Origin: Bacteroidaceae bacterium
Lineage (GTDB): Bacteria > Bacteroidota > Bacteroidia > Bacteroidales > Bacteroidaceae
Length of the DNA stretch: 64,000 bases
Direction of reading: 5' to 3'
Assembly (NCBI GenBank): GCA_017451645.1
Contig: JAFTNZ010000024.1
Coordinates: 51,452-115,451 of the forward strand
Both the position numbers and the translations under genes were made by a program. Below the pieces are notes generated by a model. The model did not search any database. It had not been told where the DNA came from and saw nothing but the letters and a program-made list of their open reading frames with translations. Below, piece after piece: positions 34,985 through 44,308 of this stretch. Within the stretch, counting starts at the first letter, position 1. Every line of letters begins with the position of its first letter.

Positions 34985-37420
34985 TCACTCTCTCTTCATT
35001 GCCTCCGCCGGAGGGATGTGTGCCGCCCGGCGTACCTGCACGTAGAGGGCACCGATGGAGATGCCGCCGGTGAGCAGGGCTGCGGCCAGGAAGAGCCACA
35101 CGGTGATGGGGACACGAGTGGCAAAATCGGCCGTATAGAGGTGGATGATCCAGAGCGTGAGCGGGATGCTGACGGCAAAGGCCGCGGCCATGATGGCCAC
35201 GTAGCGGTTCATCAGCAGGCCGAAGATCTGGTGGACGGTGGCACCATGCACCTTGCGCAGGGCTATCTCGCGGCGACGGCGCTGGATGTCGAAGAGCGAG
35301 AGTCCCAGCAGCCCCAGACACGAGATGACGATGGCCACCACGCTGAAGGTGGTGTAGATGTGCACCGTGCGGCGGTCGTCGTCAAACACGGCGGCCAGCT
35401 CGTCCTCGATGAAGCTGTACTTCAGTTCACCGTTGCCCACTTCGGCATGCAGTTTTACCAGAAAATCGACCACATCGGCCCGTCGTCCCTCGGGGTACGA
35501 GGCATAGAAGGCGAAGGGGTGACGGCCGAAGCCGTCCTTGTCGGGCGTGAAGAAGAGGGGGCGTGTGGGGCTTGTCGGGTGTCCCGTCTTGAAGTCCTTG
35601 ATGATGCCCACCACGCGGTAGGGCGGGTTGGTCTTCATCTCCTCTTGCTCTGAACCGTTGGTGGACCAGGTGAACCACAGGCGACGGGCTGGTTGCACGT
35701 AGGCATCGGACAGGTCGGTGATGCCCAACAGACGGGCCATCGATTCGTTGATGATGCAGATGTAGGAGCCCCATTCTGCGTATTCCTCGTCGGTGAACAG
35801 GCGGCCGGCCGCTAATTCGTAACCCATGATGGCTTGGTATCCCTTGGTGAGGTCGCCCTTGAGCACTTCGATAGTCTGTCCGTCGTGGATGATGTCTGTA
35901 CCACCGCGTCCTTCCGTCATCTGATAAGGCATTCCCTGTGGGTTACACCAGTGGGTGATGAGGAGCGACTCGTTCAGACGGATGGGCAACAGGCGGGCCT
36001 TGTGGATCATCTCTTTATGCATTCTGTCCCACTCCTCTTTGTTGCGGATGTTGTTGATTCCATCCTCGCTGCTGAGGGTGGCGGTGACGATGTTCCGTGT
36101 GTTGTACCCCATGTCGGTGTCGAGGATGTAGTTCAGGTGACTGATGAAATAGAGGGCAAAGACGGCCAGTGTAGAGGTGATGATGTATTGCAGAAAGAGG
36201 AAGACGTCGCGCGACACTCCCGGCCGGCTCATGGCTCCCACCGATTGCATGGAGGTGATGGGTGCCTTGTGGACATGCGTCCAGAAGGGGTAGATCGTAG
36301 TGATGAAGGGCAATCCCACGAGCAGAGCCAGCGAAGCCTGCCAGTCGAACGCCTTGTAGGCCATCTGTGGAATGCCCAAGTAGCGCTCCATCAGCGGTTG
36401 CGATGCGTCGATGAACATCCAGGCGAAGAAGAGGCCTGCGGCCACTTGCACCAGATTTTCCACAAACAGGCAGGCAAAGATGTGGCTGCGCGTGGCACCG
36501 TAGATTCGGCGGATATTCATCTCCTTGCCCCGTCGGAGCAGGATGGCGGTATAGACATTCACAAAGTTGAAGATGCCGATGAAAAGCAGGATAGCTGCCG
36601 CGATACTGAGTATACGCACATTGCTGGCATTGCCCTTGCAAGTTTGTTCATCCATCCAAAGGCCGTAGGTGGGGTGGAAGTACAGCTCCTTCATGGGGAA
36701 GAGCAGGTAGCGCAGGTTGTACTTCCACAGTTTGCTGTAGAAAAACTGTCCGTTGCGCTCGTTGAAGTCGTCGATGTCGGTGCCCGGCCGCAGGTGGAGC
36801 ATCTTCAAGGGAATGTAGCTCCAATCGCTGTGGTGGTAATTGAATACGATGTCGAACATGAAGGTGCTCTTGCACGCGGGTTTGCCTACGATGCCCTTCA
36901 CCGTGAATATATCACCGCGCAGCGCTTTGATGGTTTTACCCAGTGGGTCACCGTCGGGGAACAGTCGGCGGGCAGCCTCGTCGGTCAGGATGATGTCGTT
37001 GGGGCCCTCCAACCGGTTGCTTCCGGCCAACAGGGGGAAGCGGGCGATGTGGAAGAACACACTGTCGGCTGCCATGGCGTTGAGGGAGAACTCCTGGTTC
37101 TCCGTCTCGACCATGAGCTGCTGGAGGATGCAGAACTCGGCCACCTCCTCCACTTCGGGAGCACGGCTGGGATAGACCCAACCCTCTTCTTTGTTGGGGT
37201 TATCATCGCAACCGAGGCTGGGACTGGAATCCCCCTCCCGCTCGGAGAGCATGATATAGGTGTTTGCCAAGTCGGCATAGTGGCTATCGACCGTCAGCTC
37301 CTGATGGACATACCTCAGGATGGTGAGGGCACAGGTCAGTCCCAGTGCGAGGCTGGCCACATTGATGGCCGTGTGGGCCTTGAAGCGGGACATGGCCCGC
37401 AAGGTTTGAAAGATGTTCAT
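34985..37420 (-). CDS. FtsX/MacB-type ABC permease
   Basis: 811 residues. A first membrane helix (SRFKAHTAINVASLALGLTCAL) precedes a large MacB-type periplasmic domain (to ~residue 285), then helices near ILSIAAAILLFIGIFNFVNVYT, SLALLVGLPFITTIYP and IITSTLAVFALYFIS, a second periplasmic domain, and a C-terminal FtsX core (FSVVAIVISCLGLLGLSLF ... RREIALRKVHGATVHQIFGLL). This is the eight-helix Bacteroidetes version with duplicated FtsX halves. It pairs with the ATPase at 34157 and the permease at 37590. Very high GC in places makes long antisense frames, which are not genes. Confidence 0.87.
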   Translation of the reverse strand: MNIFQTLRAMSRFKAHTAINVASLALGLTCALTILRYVHQELTVDSHYADLANTYIMLSEREGDSSPSLGCDDNPNKEEGWVYPSRAPEVEEVAEFCILQQLMVETENQEFSLNAMAADSVFFHIARFPLLAGSNRLEGPNDIILTDEAARRLFPDGDPLGKTIKALRGDIFTVKGIVGKPACKSTFMFDIVFNYHHSDWSYIPLKMLHLRPGTDIDDFNERNGQFFYSKLWKYNLRYLLFPMKELYFHPTYGLWMDEQTCKGNASNVRILSIAAAILLFIGIFNFVNVYTAILLRRGKEMNIRRIYGATRSHIFACLFVENLVQVAAGLFFAWMFIDASQPLMERYLGIPQMAYKAFDWQASLALLVGLPFITTIYPFWTHVHKAPITSMQSVGAMSRPGVSRDVFLFLQYIITSTLAVFALYFISHLNYILDTDMGYNTRNIVTATLSSEDGINNIRNKEEWDRMHKEMIHKARLLPIRLNESLLITHWCNPQGMPYQMTEGRGGTDIIHDGQTIEVLKGDLTKGYQAIMGYELAAGRLFTDEEYAEWGSYICIINESMARLLGITDLSDAYVQPARRLWFTWSTNGSEQEEMKTNPPYRVVGIIKDFKTGHPTSPTRPLFFTPDKDGFGRHPFAFYASYPEGRRADVVDFLVKLHAEVGNGELKYSFIEDELAAVFDDDRRTVHIYTTFSVVAIVISCLGLLGLSLFDIQRRRREIALRKVHGATVHQIFGLLMNRYVAIMAAAFAVSIPLTLWIIHLYTADFATRVPITVWLFLAAALLTGGISIGALYVQVRRAAHIPPAEAMKRE

Positions 37421-37429
37421 AATAAGAGT

Positions 37430-37468
37430 GGACCCCCTCTAACTCCCCCTGTGAGGGGGAGGATTCAG
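37430..37468. repeat. Single degenerate C-rich palindrome between the two permease genes
   Basis: GGACCCCCTCTAACTCCCCC, then TGTGAGGGGGAGGATTCAG. It keeps the outline of the leu-operon palindrome; no inverted partner is found before the next gene. Further on, GTCACTAGTAG occurs twice (37550-37585). Confidence 0.55.
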
Positions 37469-37589
37469 AGATTTGTTTTGATTTACTCTTTGGTTGTTTA
37501 CTATTTACTGTTTATTTGCGATTTGGCTATTTGACCATTTAGCGCCGCATGGTCACTAGTAGATAGTAGCTCGTCACTAGTAGCTGTTC

Positions 37590-39938
37590 TCACCCCTTCG
37601 CTATCTCATCCGCCGGATGGGCATGAGCCGTTTTCCACACGCGCCAACCGATGCAGAGGTTGACCAGCAGGGCGACAAGGAGAAAGATGCCCACGTAAAT
37701 CCACCACGAGATTTCGGTCTGTAGCACGTACTGCTCCACCCATGGTTTCATGCAGACATAGCCGATGGGGAAGGCCACGAGGGCGGCAATGACGAGGAGC
37801 AGCATGTACTCGCTGAAGAACTGCCACAGCACCTGTCCGGCCGTAGCGCCGAACACTTTGCGCACGGCTATCTCCTTGCGGCGCTGCTCGCAGTTGAGCA
37901 TAATCATCGACCAGATGCCGAAGAGCGAGATGAGGATGCACACCAGTGACACGGCAGCCATCAGTTGGCGCAGCGTCAGCTCCGAGAGGATAATCTTGTC
38001 GTACTCCTCTTCGCAATTCTGCAGGCGGTAGGTTACCTTGCCCGTCTCAGGATTGTCCAGCAGGTCGGTCAGTTTCTTGCGCAGGCTTGCCCATGTGCCG
38101 GGGTGGTATTTGATGAGGTAGTCCCCATCCCCGTAGCTGCTTCTGTACAGGTCGTTGCAGAAGATATGGTTCTCCGCCTTGTCGGTCGGTCCCCGGTAGT
38201 AGATGTCCTCCACCACACCCACGATGGTGTAGCCTTCCTCCTTGTTCAGTTCCAATCGGATGCCGATGGGGTTCTCCACGTCCAATTCCTTGACTACCGA
38301 TTCGGTCACCACGGCACCGTCCTTGTCGCCCTCCTCTATCCAGCGTCCCTCCTTCAGCCGCAGGCCGTAGAACTGCTGGAAGTCTTTGGCTCCCAGCACC
38401 ATGATGCTATTGATGCGCTTCTCCATGGAGGTGCCTCCCACGCCCAATCCGAAGCCTATCATGTCGCTTCGGGGGAAGAGGGAGTACCCCTCGTGCCACT
38501 CCTTGATTTCGGGCATTTCGTTCAAGTGTTGGGCCATGGCTTGGCGGTCGTTGTCGTTGTAGAGGTGAAGCACAGCCATATTCTGCCGCTCGAAGCCCGG
38601 GTTGGTGTGGCGAAGCTTCTCCAGTTGCATCATCATCACCGCCGTGCAGAAGATGAAGCTGATGCTGATAATCATCTGCACCACCACACTCACCTTGCGG
38701 AAGTTCTGATAGGTGTGCTGTGCCCCGCGCCCTTGCAGGGAGTGTTGCACCGACCGGCGGCGGAAGTACCCGATGACCGGGGCCGACAGCAGGAAACCGG
38801 CCACCATCACGACGGCCGAGTAGATGAGCGTCTCGGCATAGATGGCCGGGCGGGCGGTGGCTATGCCCGTCAGTCCGCGGAACCAGGGGAGCAATGCCTC
38901 CATGAAGAACAGACCGCACCCCAGGGCAATGACCAGCAGCAGGGCATATTCGGTGAAGAGCATGGTCATGATGTTGCGTGTGGTGGCTCCGAACACTGTG
39001 CGCAGCACCACTTCGCGTTGGCGGATGAAGATGCGGTTGAGGAACAGCGTCAGGTAGTTCAGCAGTCCCGACAGGATGAGCAGTATGCCCGCCAAGGCAA
39101 TCAGCCGGATGTGGCGGAACTGCACGAGTCCTGTAGCCGCACTCAGCGAAGCCGTTTCGCCCGAGTCGCTCAGCACTTGGCGGAACTCAGTGATGGGTAC
39201 AGCCCCCAGTCCGCTGTAGTCGAATGCCCCGCTTTTGCCCCAATCGTGCACCGTATCCGGCACCTTCACCACGAAAGTGTCCATCTTCTGCATGAAAGCC
39301 TCGCCGTCCACATTGGGCCGCAGGCGGGCAAGGACATAGCCACGGATGTGGTACCAGTTGTCGTCCCCCTCTTTCCCATAGAGCATCTCGAAGGGGACAT
39401 TACTGTGTCTGCCATAGCCGCGCACCACGGCGGTGATAGTCTTCTCACGGTCGCTCCACACGGTGGTGAACTTTTTCCCTATGGGACTTTCCGCGCCCCA
39501 CACCTGTGTGGCGAACTCTTGGGTGACGGCGTACTGACCCTTCTGCATCCAGAAGTTTCTGTCTCCCTCTATCACCTCGATGCCCATCAGTTCCATAAGG
39601 GTGCTGTCGCATTCCATATCCTTGATTTCGTGCTTCACACCCTCTATCAGGATGTGTTCGTCCGACTGAAAGAGCTTCGTGCTCGTCTCTACCTCGGGCA
39701 GGATGGTTGCCAGGTGCTCACCGAGCGGCTCGCGCACGCTCAGTCCCTTCTTCTGATAGACCACATACAGCCTGTCCGCCTCGGGGTGCTGTGTGTCAAA
39801 TGTCCGTTCATACCTTATCCATAGCATAGCCAAGGCAAAGCAGGCGAAGCCGATGCCCAAGCTGATAATACTGACCACCGATTGCAGGCGGTACTTTGCC
39901 AGTTGCCGCCAGGCAAGAGTCACGTTGTGTAGTACCAT
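37590..39938 (-). CDS. FtsX/MacB-type ABC permease
   Basis: 782 residues, same layout as the 811-residue neighbour but clearly diverged. N-terminal helix YRLQSVVSIISLGIGFACFALAML, MacB-type periplasmic domain, helices near HIRLIALAGILLILSGLLNYLTLF and ALLLVIALGCGLFFMEALLPWF, then a second half with LMAAVSLVCILISLFGIWSMIML, the RRKEIAVRKVFGATAGQVLWQFF motif and WWIYVGIFLLVALLVNLCIGW. First gene of the exporter operon, divergent from the response regulator across a 637-bp region that holds a repeat array and a palindromic operator-like site. Confidence 0.87.
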   Translation of the reverse strand: MVLHNVTLAWRQLAKYRLQSVVSIISLGIGFACFALAMLWIRYERTFDTQHPEADRLYVVYQKKGLSVREPLGEHLATILPEVETSTKLFQSDEHILIEGVKHEIKDMECDSTLMELMGIEVIEGDRNFWMQKGQYAVTQEFATQVWGAESPIGKKFTTVWSDREKTITAVVRGYGRHSNVPFEMLYGKEGDDNWYHIRGYVLARLRPNVDGEAFMQKMDTFVVKVPDTVHDWGKSGAFDYSGLGAVPITEFRQVLSDSGETASLSAATGLVQFRHIRLIALAGILLILSGLLNYLTLFLNRIFIRQREVVLRTVFGATTRNIMTMLFTEYALLLVIALGCGLFFMEALLPWFRGLTGIATARPAIYAETLIYSAVVMVAGFLLSAPVIGYFRRRSVQHSLQGRGAQHTYQNFRKVSVVVQMIISISFIFCTAVMMMQLEKLRHTNPGFERQNMAVLHLYNDNDRQAMAQHLNEMPEIKEWHEGYSLFPRSDMIGFGLGVGGTSMEKRINSIMVLGAKDFQQFYGLRLKEGRWIEEGDKDGAVVTESVVKELDVENPIGIRLELNKEEGYTIVGVVEDIYYRGPTDKAENHIFCNDLYRSSYGDGDYLIKYHPGTWASLRKKLTDLLDNPETGKVTYRLQNCEEEYDKIILSELTLRQLMAAVSLVCILISLFGIWSMIMLNCEQRRKEIAVRKVFGATAGQVLWQFFSEYMLLLVIAALVAFPIGYVCMKPWVEQYVLQTEISWWIYVGIFLLVALLVNLCIGWRVWKTAHAHPADEIAKG

Positions 39939-39998
39939 AATCCTTTAATAGTTCTTGGTTTGATGTTTTTTTATTTGTTACGTTAATTGTTAGTCGCT

Positions 39999-40166
39999 GC
40001 TTCATATCGTACAATCACGGCTTTATATCTTATAGAACAAGCTTCATGTTTTACGATGAAAGCTTTATATTCCATAATCTGAATCACGGATTATATAATC
40101 CAAATCACAGATTATATAATCCAAGCTTCAGATTATATAATCCGTGATTCAGATTATAGAATAGAA
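39999..40166. repeat. 21-bp periodic palindromic repeat array, copy 2
   Basis: Eight units of exactly 21 bp begin at 39999, 40020, 40041, 40062, 40083, 40104, 40125 and 40146; most open with GCTTYA or ATCAC and the last five carry ATTATATAATC-type cores. Inside it, 40074-40100 and 40131-40157 form a perfect 27-bp inverted repeat (arm begins ATAATCTGAATCACGG). The array shares both units and central AAGCTT with the copy at 8617-8710. Confidence 0.85.
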
Positions 40167-40450
40167 GGCTTCTGAACAGAGATGTTTTTGTCGCTTTGCA
40201 GCTATTATTCGGCACTTCCTTCATTTTCTTTCTTGGTATTTTTATTGTTCTTCTTTTATCTTCTATTTTTTCTTACACTCTTTTGGTGCTTCAGTCAAAG
40301 AGGCATGTGCTGTGCGGAGCTCCGTTGCGCCGGTGAATCCGATGGGAATGCCGCTTGCCAAAGCTGTCTGTCGTTTTCGTGTCACAAAAATAGGGAAGTA
40401 TGCAAGAAATGGATGCTTAAATTCTGTTAATTCGTAATTTGGGGATGAAA

Positions 40451-40471
40451 AGTGTCCAATAATTGGACACT
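40451..40471. promoter_or_regulatory. Perfect 21-bp palindrome upstream of the response-regulator promoter
   Basis: Half-site AGTGTCCAAT, one central base, then the exact reverse complement ATTGGACACT. It lies 46 bp before the -33 TTTG of the regulator gene. A Fis-type helix-turn-helix regulator would bind such a dyad, so autoregulation or control of the divergent exporter is plausible. Confidence 0.6.
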
Positions 40472-40516
40472 CTAATCTGCTGTTCGTAGAAAAAAGGTTG
40501 GAAAATGGCATGAACA

Positions 40517-40548
40517 TTTGTATGAACCAAAGGTTTGCACTACTTTTG
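40517..40548 (+). promoter_or_regulatory. Promoter of the two-component operon
   Basis: TTTG 40517-40520 and TACTTTTG 40541-40548, 20-bp gap; ATG at 40576. Confidence 0.7.
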
Positions 40549-40575
40549 TATGCAGAAAAATGAATTGCCAAGATT

Positions 40576-41175
40576 ATGTATCCTTACAAGATAGCTGTCA
40601 TCGATGACAATCAGGCGGTGTTGAAATCGCTGAAGTTGGTGCTGAAAAGAGTCTTCGTTTCGGTGGTGACTCTGCCCAATCCCAATTCGTTGCCCTCGCT
40701 GCTGGAAAGTGAGGAGATAGATGTCATTCTGCTCGACATGAACTTCAATGCACAACGGCTGGATGGCGAGGAGGGCATTTCCTGGTTGAAGTATATCAAG
40801 CAGCAGCCCAATCCGCCGGCTGTGGTACTGATAACTGCTTTTGGAGACATTGGTCTGGCAGTACAGTCGCTGAAGGAGGGAGCCGAAGACTTCGTGTCAA
40901 AACCTTGGGACAACGACGAACTGGTAGAAAAACTGCTTGCTGCTATAGAGAAAAGAGAGACCCGACAAAGGCTGGACAGCACCCTGCGCGAAGCACGTCA
41001 GCTGAAAGCCCGTTGGGAGACTACACGGCAGATGACACTCTACGAGGTGGAGAACAGGCATATATTGGAAGTGTTGAATGAATGTGGCGGGAATCTGGCC
41101 GAAGCAGCCGTGCGGCTGAACATCAGCAGGCAGACCCTCTATAACCGCCTGAAGAAGTACGGAATCATGATATGA
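40576..41175 (+). CDS. Response regulator: receiver plus Fis-type HTH, no AAA+ domain
   Basis: 199 residues. The receiver domain (1-125) has acidic pocket IDDN at 10-12, phospho-acceptor D54 in VILLDMNF, Thr in LITAFGD and Lys in VSKPWDN. A short linker leads to a Fis-type HTH at 155-199 (ILEVLNECGGNLAEAAVRL then ISRQTLYNRLKKYGI). NtrC-type regulators normally have a sigma-54 AAA+ domain between these parts; here it is absent, as in the RegA/ActR layout, so it should act on ordinary promoters. Its stop overlaps the kinase start by 4 bp. Confidence 0.9.
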   Translation: MYPYKIAVIDDNQAVLKSLKLVLKRVFVSVVTLPNPNSLPSLLESEEIDVILLDMNFNAQRLDGEEGISWLKYIKQQPNPPAVVLITAFGDIGLAVQSLKEGAEDFVSKPWDNDELVEKLLAAIEKRETRQRLDSTLREARQLKARWETTRQMTLYEVENRHILEVLNECGGNLAEAAVRLNISRQTLYNRLKKYGIMI

Positions 41176-42137
41176 AAATCACTCATGCCTACACCCTGCG
41201 TTTCCTCTTTATGGCTCTGGCCCTTATGTTCACAAGCGGACTGTGGGTGTGGGGCTGGTTGGAAGAGTGGCCTCCCATCTGCAACCATCTGTTTGTCATC
41301 GTTGCCGTGGTGTTGGTGATTTATTTGTTAAAACAGGCTCATGTGATACCCGGGCAGGTGAAATATTTCCTCAGCTCGCTGCTCCGGCAGGACTATATGA
41401 TGCACTTTCCACAGACAAAGGACGAAGGGATAAACCGGATGTATGCCGACATGAACCGTATCACGGCTCTCTTCAGAGACCGGTTGATGGACATCGAGTA
41501 CAAACAACTCTACTACGACCGTCTGCTACGCATCATGACGCACGAACTGCGCAATCACATCACTCCCGTTATCAGCTTGTCGAGCGACTTGTTGGCACAT
41601 GCCGAAAGCTATTCCCCCGAAGATATGCGTGAGGGCATGGAGGTAATTCTCTCCCAGTGTGTCGGGGCAAAGTCCTTTCTCGACTCGTACAGCCGGCTGG
41701 CACACCTGTCTGCACCTGTCAAAAGGGAGGTGGAGGTGGAACATTTGTTTGCACAGTTGCAGGCTCTGATGCCGCATCCTTCGCTACACTTTGTGTATGG
41801 GCAGGGGATGAAGTTGTTTGCTGATGTTGAACAACTGAATCAGGTATTGACCAACTTGATAAAGAATGCTTTTGAAGCCACTGACGGACAACCTGACGCA
41901 TACATCGAAGTGATGGCATCGGAATCCGGCAACCGGCCCTACATACAGGTGAGAGACAATGGACCGGGAATCCCCGAAGAAAGCCAAGAGGAGATATTCC
42001 TGCCTTTCTATACCACCAAGTCGTCCGGAACCGGCATCGGGCTTTGTCTGAGTCGGCAGATCATGCGCCAACATGGAGGAGACTTGAAACTTATCGCGCC
42101 GTATGGACGTGGTGCAACCTTTATGCTGACACTGTAG
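41172..42137 (+). CDS. Sensor histidine kinase
   Basis: 321 residues, inner membrane. Two membrane helices (residues ~10-30 and 38-55) with almost no periplasmic loop between them suggest sensing in or near the membrane. The HisKA region has the phospho-His in LRIMTHELRNHITPVISL near residue 125, and the ATPase domain shows N box LTNLIKNAFEA, G1 DNGPGIPEE, F box FLPFYTTKS and G2 GTGIGLCLSRQIM. It overlaps the regulator gene (ATGA). The divergent MacB-type exporter is the likely target and may also supply the signal, as in Bce-type modules, although the permeases here lack the BceB-specific loop as far as I can see. Confidence 0.9.
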   Translation: MKITHAYTLRFLFMALALMFTSGLWVWGWLEEWPPICNHLFVIVAVVLVIYLLKQAHVIPGQVKYFLSSLLRQDYMMHFPQTKDEGINRMYADMNRITALFRDRLMDIEYKQLYYDRLLRIMTHELRNHITPVISLSSDLLAHAESYSPEDMREGMEVILSQCVGAKSFLDSYSRLAHLSAPVKREVEVEHLFAQLQALMPHPSLHFVYGQGMKLFADVEQLNQVLTNLIKNAFEATDGQPDAYIEVMASESGNRPYIQVRDNGPGIPEESQEEIFLPFYTTKSSGTGIGLCLSRQIMRQHGGDLKLIAPYGRGATFMLTL

Positions 42138-42235
42138 CGACAGATTATGTGGCAAGACGGATTGTTTTACTGCAACGATGGATGAAGATGAGATAATTTG
42201 TGCAGAGAAAAGTGGTGTAGGATGAGAAAAAGACG

Positions 42236-42243
42236 TATCTTTG
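42236..42243 (+). promoter_or_regulatory. -7 element of the SGNH hydrolase gene
   Basis: TATCTTTG, 31 bp before the ATG; no clear -33. Confidence 0.6.
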
Positions 42244-42274
42244 CCCAAGAAATACGTTAAAACCAATAGAATAT

Positions 42275-42979
42275 ATGAGAAAATATGGCATTTTATTGCT
42301 TGTAGCCCTACTTCATTGGGCAGGCAGCAGCCTTTGGGCACAAAAGAAAGTTTCCATCTTGGGTGATTCCTATTCAACATTCAAAGACTATGTACAACCC
42401 GACACCAATGCTGTATGGTATCCCTCTGCGGACCATCGGAACGATGTGGTGAAAGTGGAACAGACATGGTGGTACCAGTTCATCAACGACTATGGTTACC
42501 AATTGGAAGTGAACAATTCGTTCAGCGGTTCTACCATCTGCCACACCGGCTATCGCAAAGCCGACTACAGCGACCGTTCTTTCATCACCCGTATGGACAA
42601 GTTGGGTGATCCTGACATTATCTTCATTTTCGGAGCCACTAACGACAGTTGGGCCGGTGCACCCATTGGAGATTATTGCTACAGTGATTGGAGTAAGGAT
42701 ACACTTTACAGTTTCCGTCCGGCATTGGCCTATCTGTTGGAGGGTATCGGGCGTCTCTATCCTCGCGCGTGTACCTATTATATATTAAACAGCGAATTGA
42801 AGGCAAGCATCAACGAGTCGGTCTATACCATTTGTGCCCGTTATGGAGTGCCCGTTGTCACTCTCTACGACATCGACAAGCAGCGTAGTCATCCCTCGGT
42901 AGCCGGTATGAAGAGCATCAGCGTACAGTTGCACGAATATCTGGAGCATGAAGCTGAGCGGGTGGAGAGGCGAAAATGA
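42275..42979 (+). CDS. Secreted SGNH/GDSL-type hydrolase
   Basis: 234 residues with a signal peptide (residues 1-22, ending SLWAQ). Block I holds the nucleophile Ser in SILGDSYSTF near 30, block III GATNDSWAG supplies the Asn, and block V the Asp/His pair in DKQRSHPSVAG near 213. The family removes acyl or acetyl groups from polysaccharides or lipids. No sugar-degradation genes are adjacent, so the ester substrate is unknown. Single gene, ending at a bidirectional terminator shared with leuB. Confidence 0.85.
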   Translation: MRKYGILLLVALLHWAGSSLWAQKKVSILGDSYSTFKDYVQPDTNAVWYPSADHRNDVVKVEQTWWYQFINDYGYQLEVNNSFSGSTICHTGYRKADYSDRSFITRMDKLGDPDIIFIFGATNDSWAGAPIGDYCYSDWSKDTLYSFRPALAYLLEGIGRLYPRACTYYILNSELKASINESVYTICARYGVPVVTLYDIDKQRSHPSVAGMKSISVQLHEYLEHEAERVERRK

Positions 42980-43005
42980 TGCAGTGTCCTTCACTTGACT
43001 ATACG

Positions 43006-43066
43006 AAAAAAGGTGTGCATGCTTGTGTCCGATTTACATAAACACACAGCATGCACACCTTTTTTT
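43006..43066. terminator. Bidirectional terminator between SGNH hydrolase and leuB
   Basis: AAAAAAGGTGTGCATGC (43006-43022) and GCATGCACACCTTTTTT (43050-43066) are perfect complements; the loop adds TGTGT/ACACA pairing. A-run and T-run on opposite sides make it work for both convergent genes, closing the leu operon. Confidence 0.9.
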
Positions 43067-43077
43067 GAACAGAATCG

Positions 43078-44139
43078 TCAGGCTTTACGGATGTACTCCA
43101 CCAGCCATCCGCCAATCTCTTTGGTGCCATACTTCTCTCCACCTTCCACTTGTATCTCTGGTGTGCGCACATTGGCATCGAGCGAAGCGTCCACGGCCTT
43201 GCGGATGAGGGCACCCTCTTCCTTCAGATTGAAGTATTCGAAGAGCATGGCTACGGAGAGCACTTGTGCCAACGGATTGGCAATGTTCAGCCCTTTTGCT
43301 TGTGGCCAACTTCCATGAATAGGCTCGAACACAGGTGTACTTTCGCCTGTTGATGCAGAAGGGAGAAGGCCCATTGAGCCGCTGATGACTGAGCCTTCGT
43401 CGGTGAGGATGTCACCGAAAGTGTTTTCTGTCACCATCACGTCAAAGAAGGTCGGCTCCTGAATCATACGCATGGCGGCATTATCGACATACATATAGTC
43501 GGTTGTCACTTCGGGGTATTGCGGAGCCATCTCTTGTGCAATCTTGCGCCACAGACGCGACGAGGCGAGCACATTGGCCTTATCGACTACGGTGAGGTGC
43601 TTGCGGCGCTTCATGGCGTACTCGAATCCGACCTTCAGAATACGTTCAATCTCCGGACGGGTATAGTAATTGGTGTCGTAAGCCTTTTCGTCATCCTGAT
43701 ACTTCTCGCCGAAGTACATGCCACCCGTCAGTTCGCGGATGCAGATGAAGTCGGCATTCTCAACCAGCTCGGCGCGTAGAGGAGACTTGTGGATAAGGCA
43801 CTTGAATGTCTGTACGGGGCGGATGTTGGCAAAGAGCCCTAATTTCTTACGCATGGCCAACAGCCCCTGTTCAGGACGCACTTTGGCCGTCGGGTCATTA
43901 TCGAACTTCGGGTCGCCTACGGCTGAGAAGAGCACTGCATCAGCATTCTTACATATCTGAAATGTCTCTTCGGGGAAGGGGTCGCCCACTTCGTCAATGG
44001 CATGTGCACCACAAAGAGCGTATTCGTAGTTCACTTGGTGTCCGAACTTCTCACAAACGGCGGTCATTACATCCACACCTACGGCGGATATTTCGGGGCC
44101 GATACCGTCACCGGCCAACACTGCAATTTTGAAATCCAT
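43078..44139 (-). CDS. leuB: 3-isopropylmalate dehydrogenase
   Basis: Oxidative decarboxylation of 3-isopropylmalate in leucine synthesis. 353 residues. N-terminal [21 protein letters not shown], substrate loop [22 protein letters not shown], conserved [15 protein letters not shown], the NAD/Mg region [16 protein letters not shown] and [21 protein letters not shown], and [22 protein letters not shown]. Last gene of the operon leuA-DUF559-leuC-leuD-cimA-leuB. Its start is native: the flanking palindrome ends 10 bp upstream and does not enter the frame. Confidence 0.96.
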   Translation of the reverse strand: MDFKIAVLAGDGIGPEISAVGVDVMTAVCEKFGHQVNYEYALCGAHAIDEVGDPFPEETFQICKNADAVLFSAVGDPKFDNDPTAKVRPEQGLLAMRKKLGLFANIRPVQTFKCLIHKSPLRAELVENADFICIRELTGGMYFGEKYQDDEKAYDTNYYTRPEIERILKVGFEYAMKRRKHLTVVDKANVLASSRLWRKIAQEMAPQYPEVTTDYMYVDNAAMRMIQEPTFFDVMVTENTFGDILTDEGSVISGSMGLLPSASTGESTPVFEPIHGSWPQAKGLNIANPLAQVLSVAMLFEYFNLKEEGALIRKAVDASLDANVRTPEIQVEGGEKYGTKEIGGWLVEYIRKA

Positions 44140-44148
44140 AAAATTAGA

Positions 44149-44308
44149 GGACCCTCCCCCTCGCCCCTCCCAAGGGAGGGGAGTAGGATGTATGGGTCAT
44201 GTTTTTATTTGTTATACATCTGTTATTAATCACTTTTGCTTTAAGAGCTCAGATTTGATTGTCTGACTATCTACTCCCCTCCCTTGTGGAGGGGCAAGGG
44301 GGAGGGTC
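44149..44308. repeat. C-rich palindrome pair, cimA-like/leuB junction
   Basis: Left copy 44149-44190 starts GGACCCTCCCCCTCGCCCC; right copy 44271-44308 is its inverse, ending AAGGGGGAGGGTC. The pair can form a ~38-bp hairpin in the transcript. The right copy encodes the last ~13 residues and the stop of the cimA-like gene. Confidence 0.88.

Noticed and set aside
35834-37534. 566-aa plus-strand frame opposite the 811-aa permease
   Set aside because: Low-complexity, Val/Gly/Asp/His-rich translation with no motif; an antisense shadow of GC-rich coding sequence.
37965-39824. 619-aa plus-strand frame opposite the 782-aa permease
   Set aside because: Same reason: His/Gln/Val-rich shadow of a permease with clear FtsX signatures.
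39999-40166. CRISPR-like array
   Set aside because: Same: no spacers, period equals unit length, strong internal dyads.
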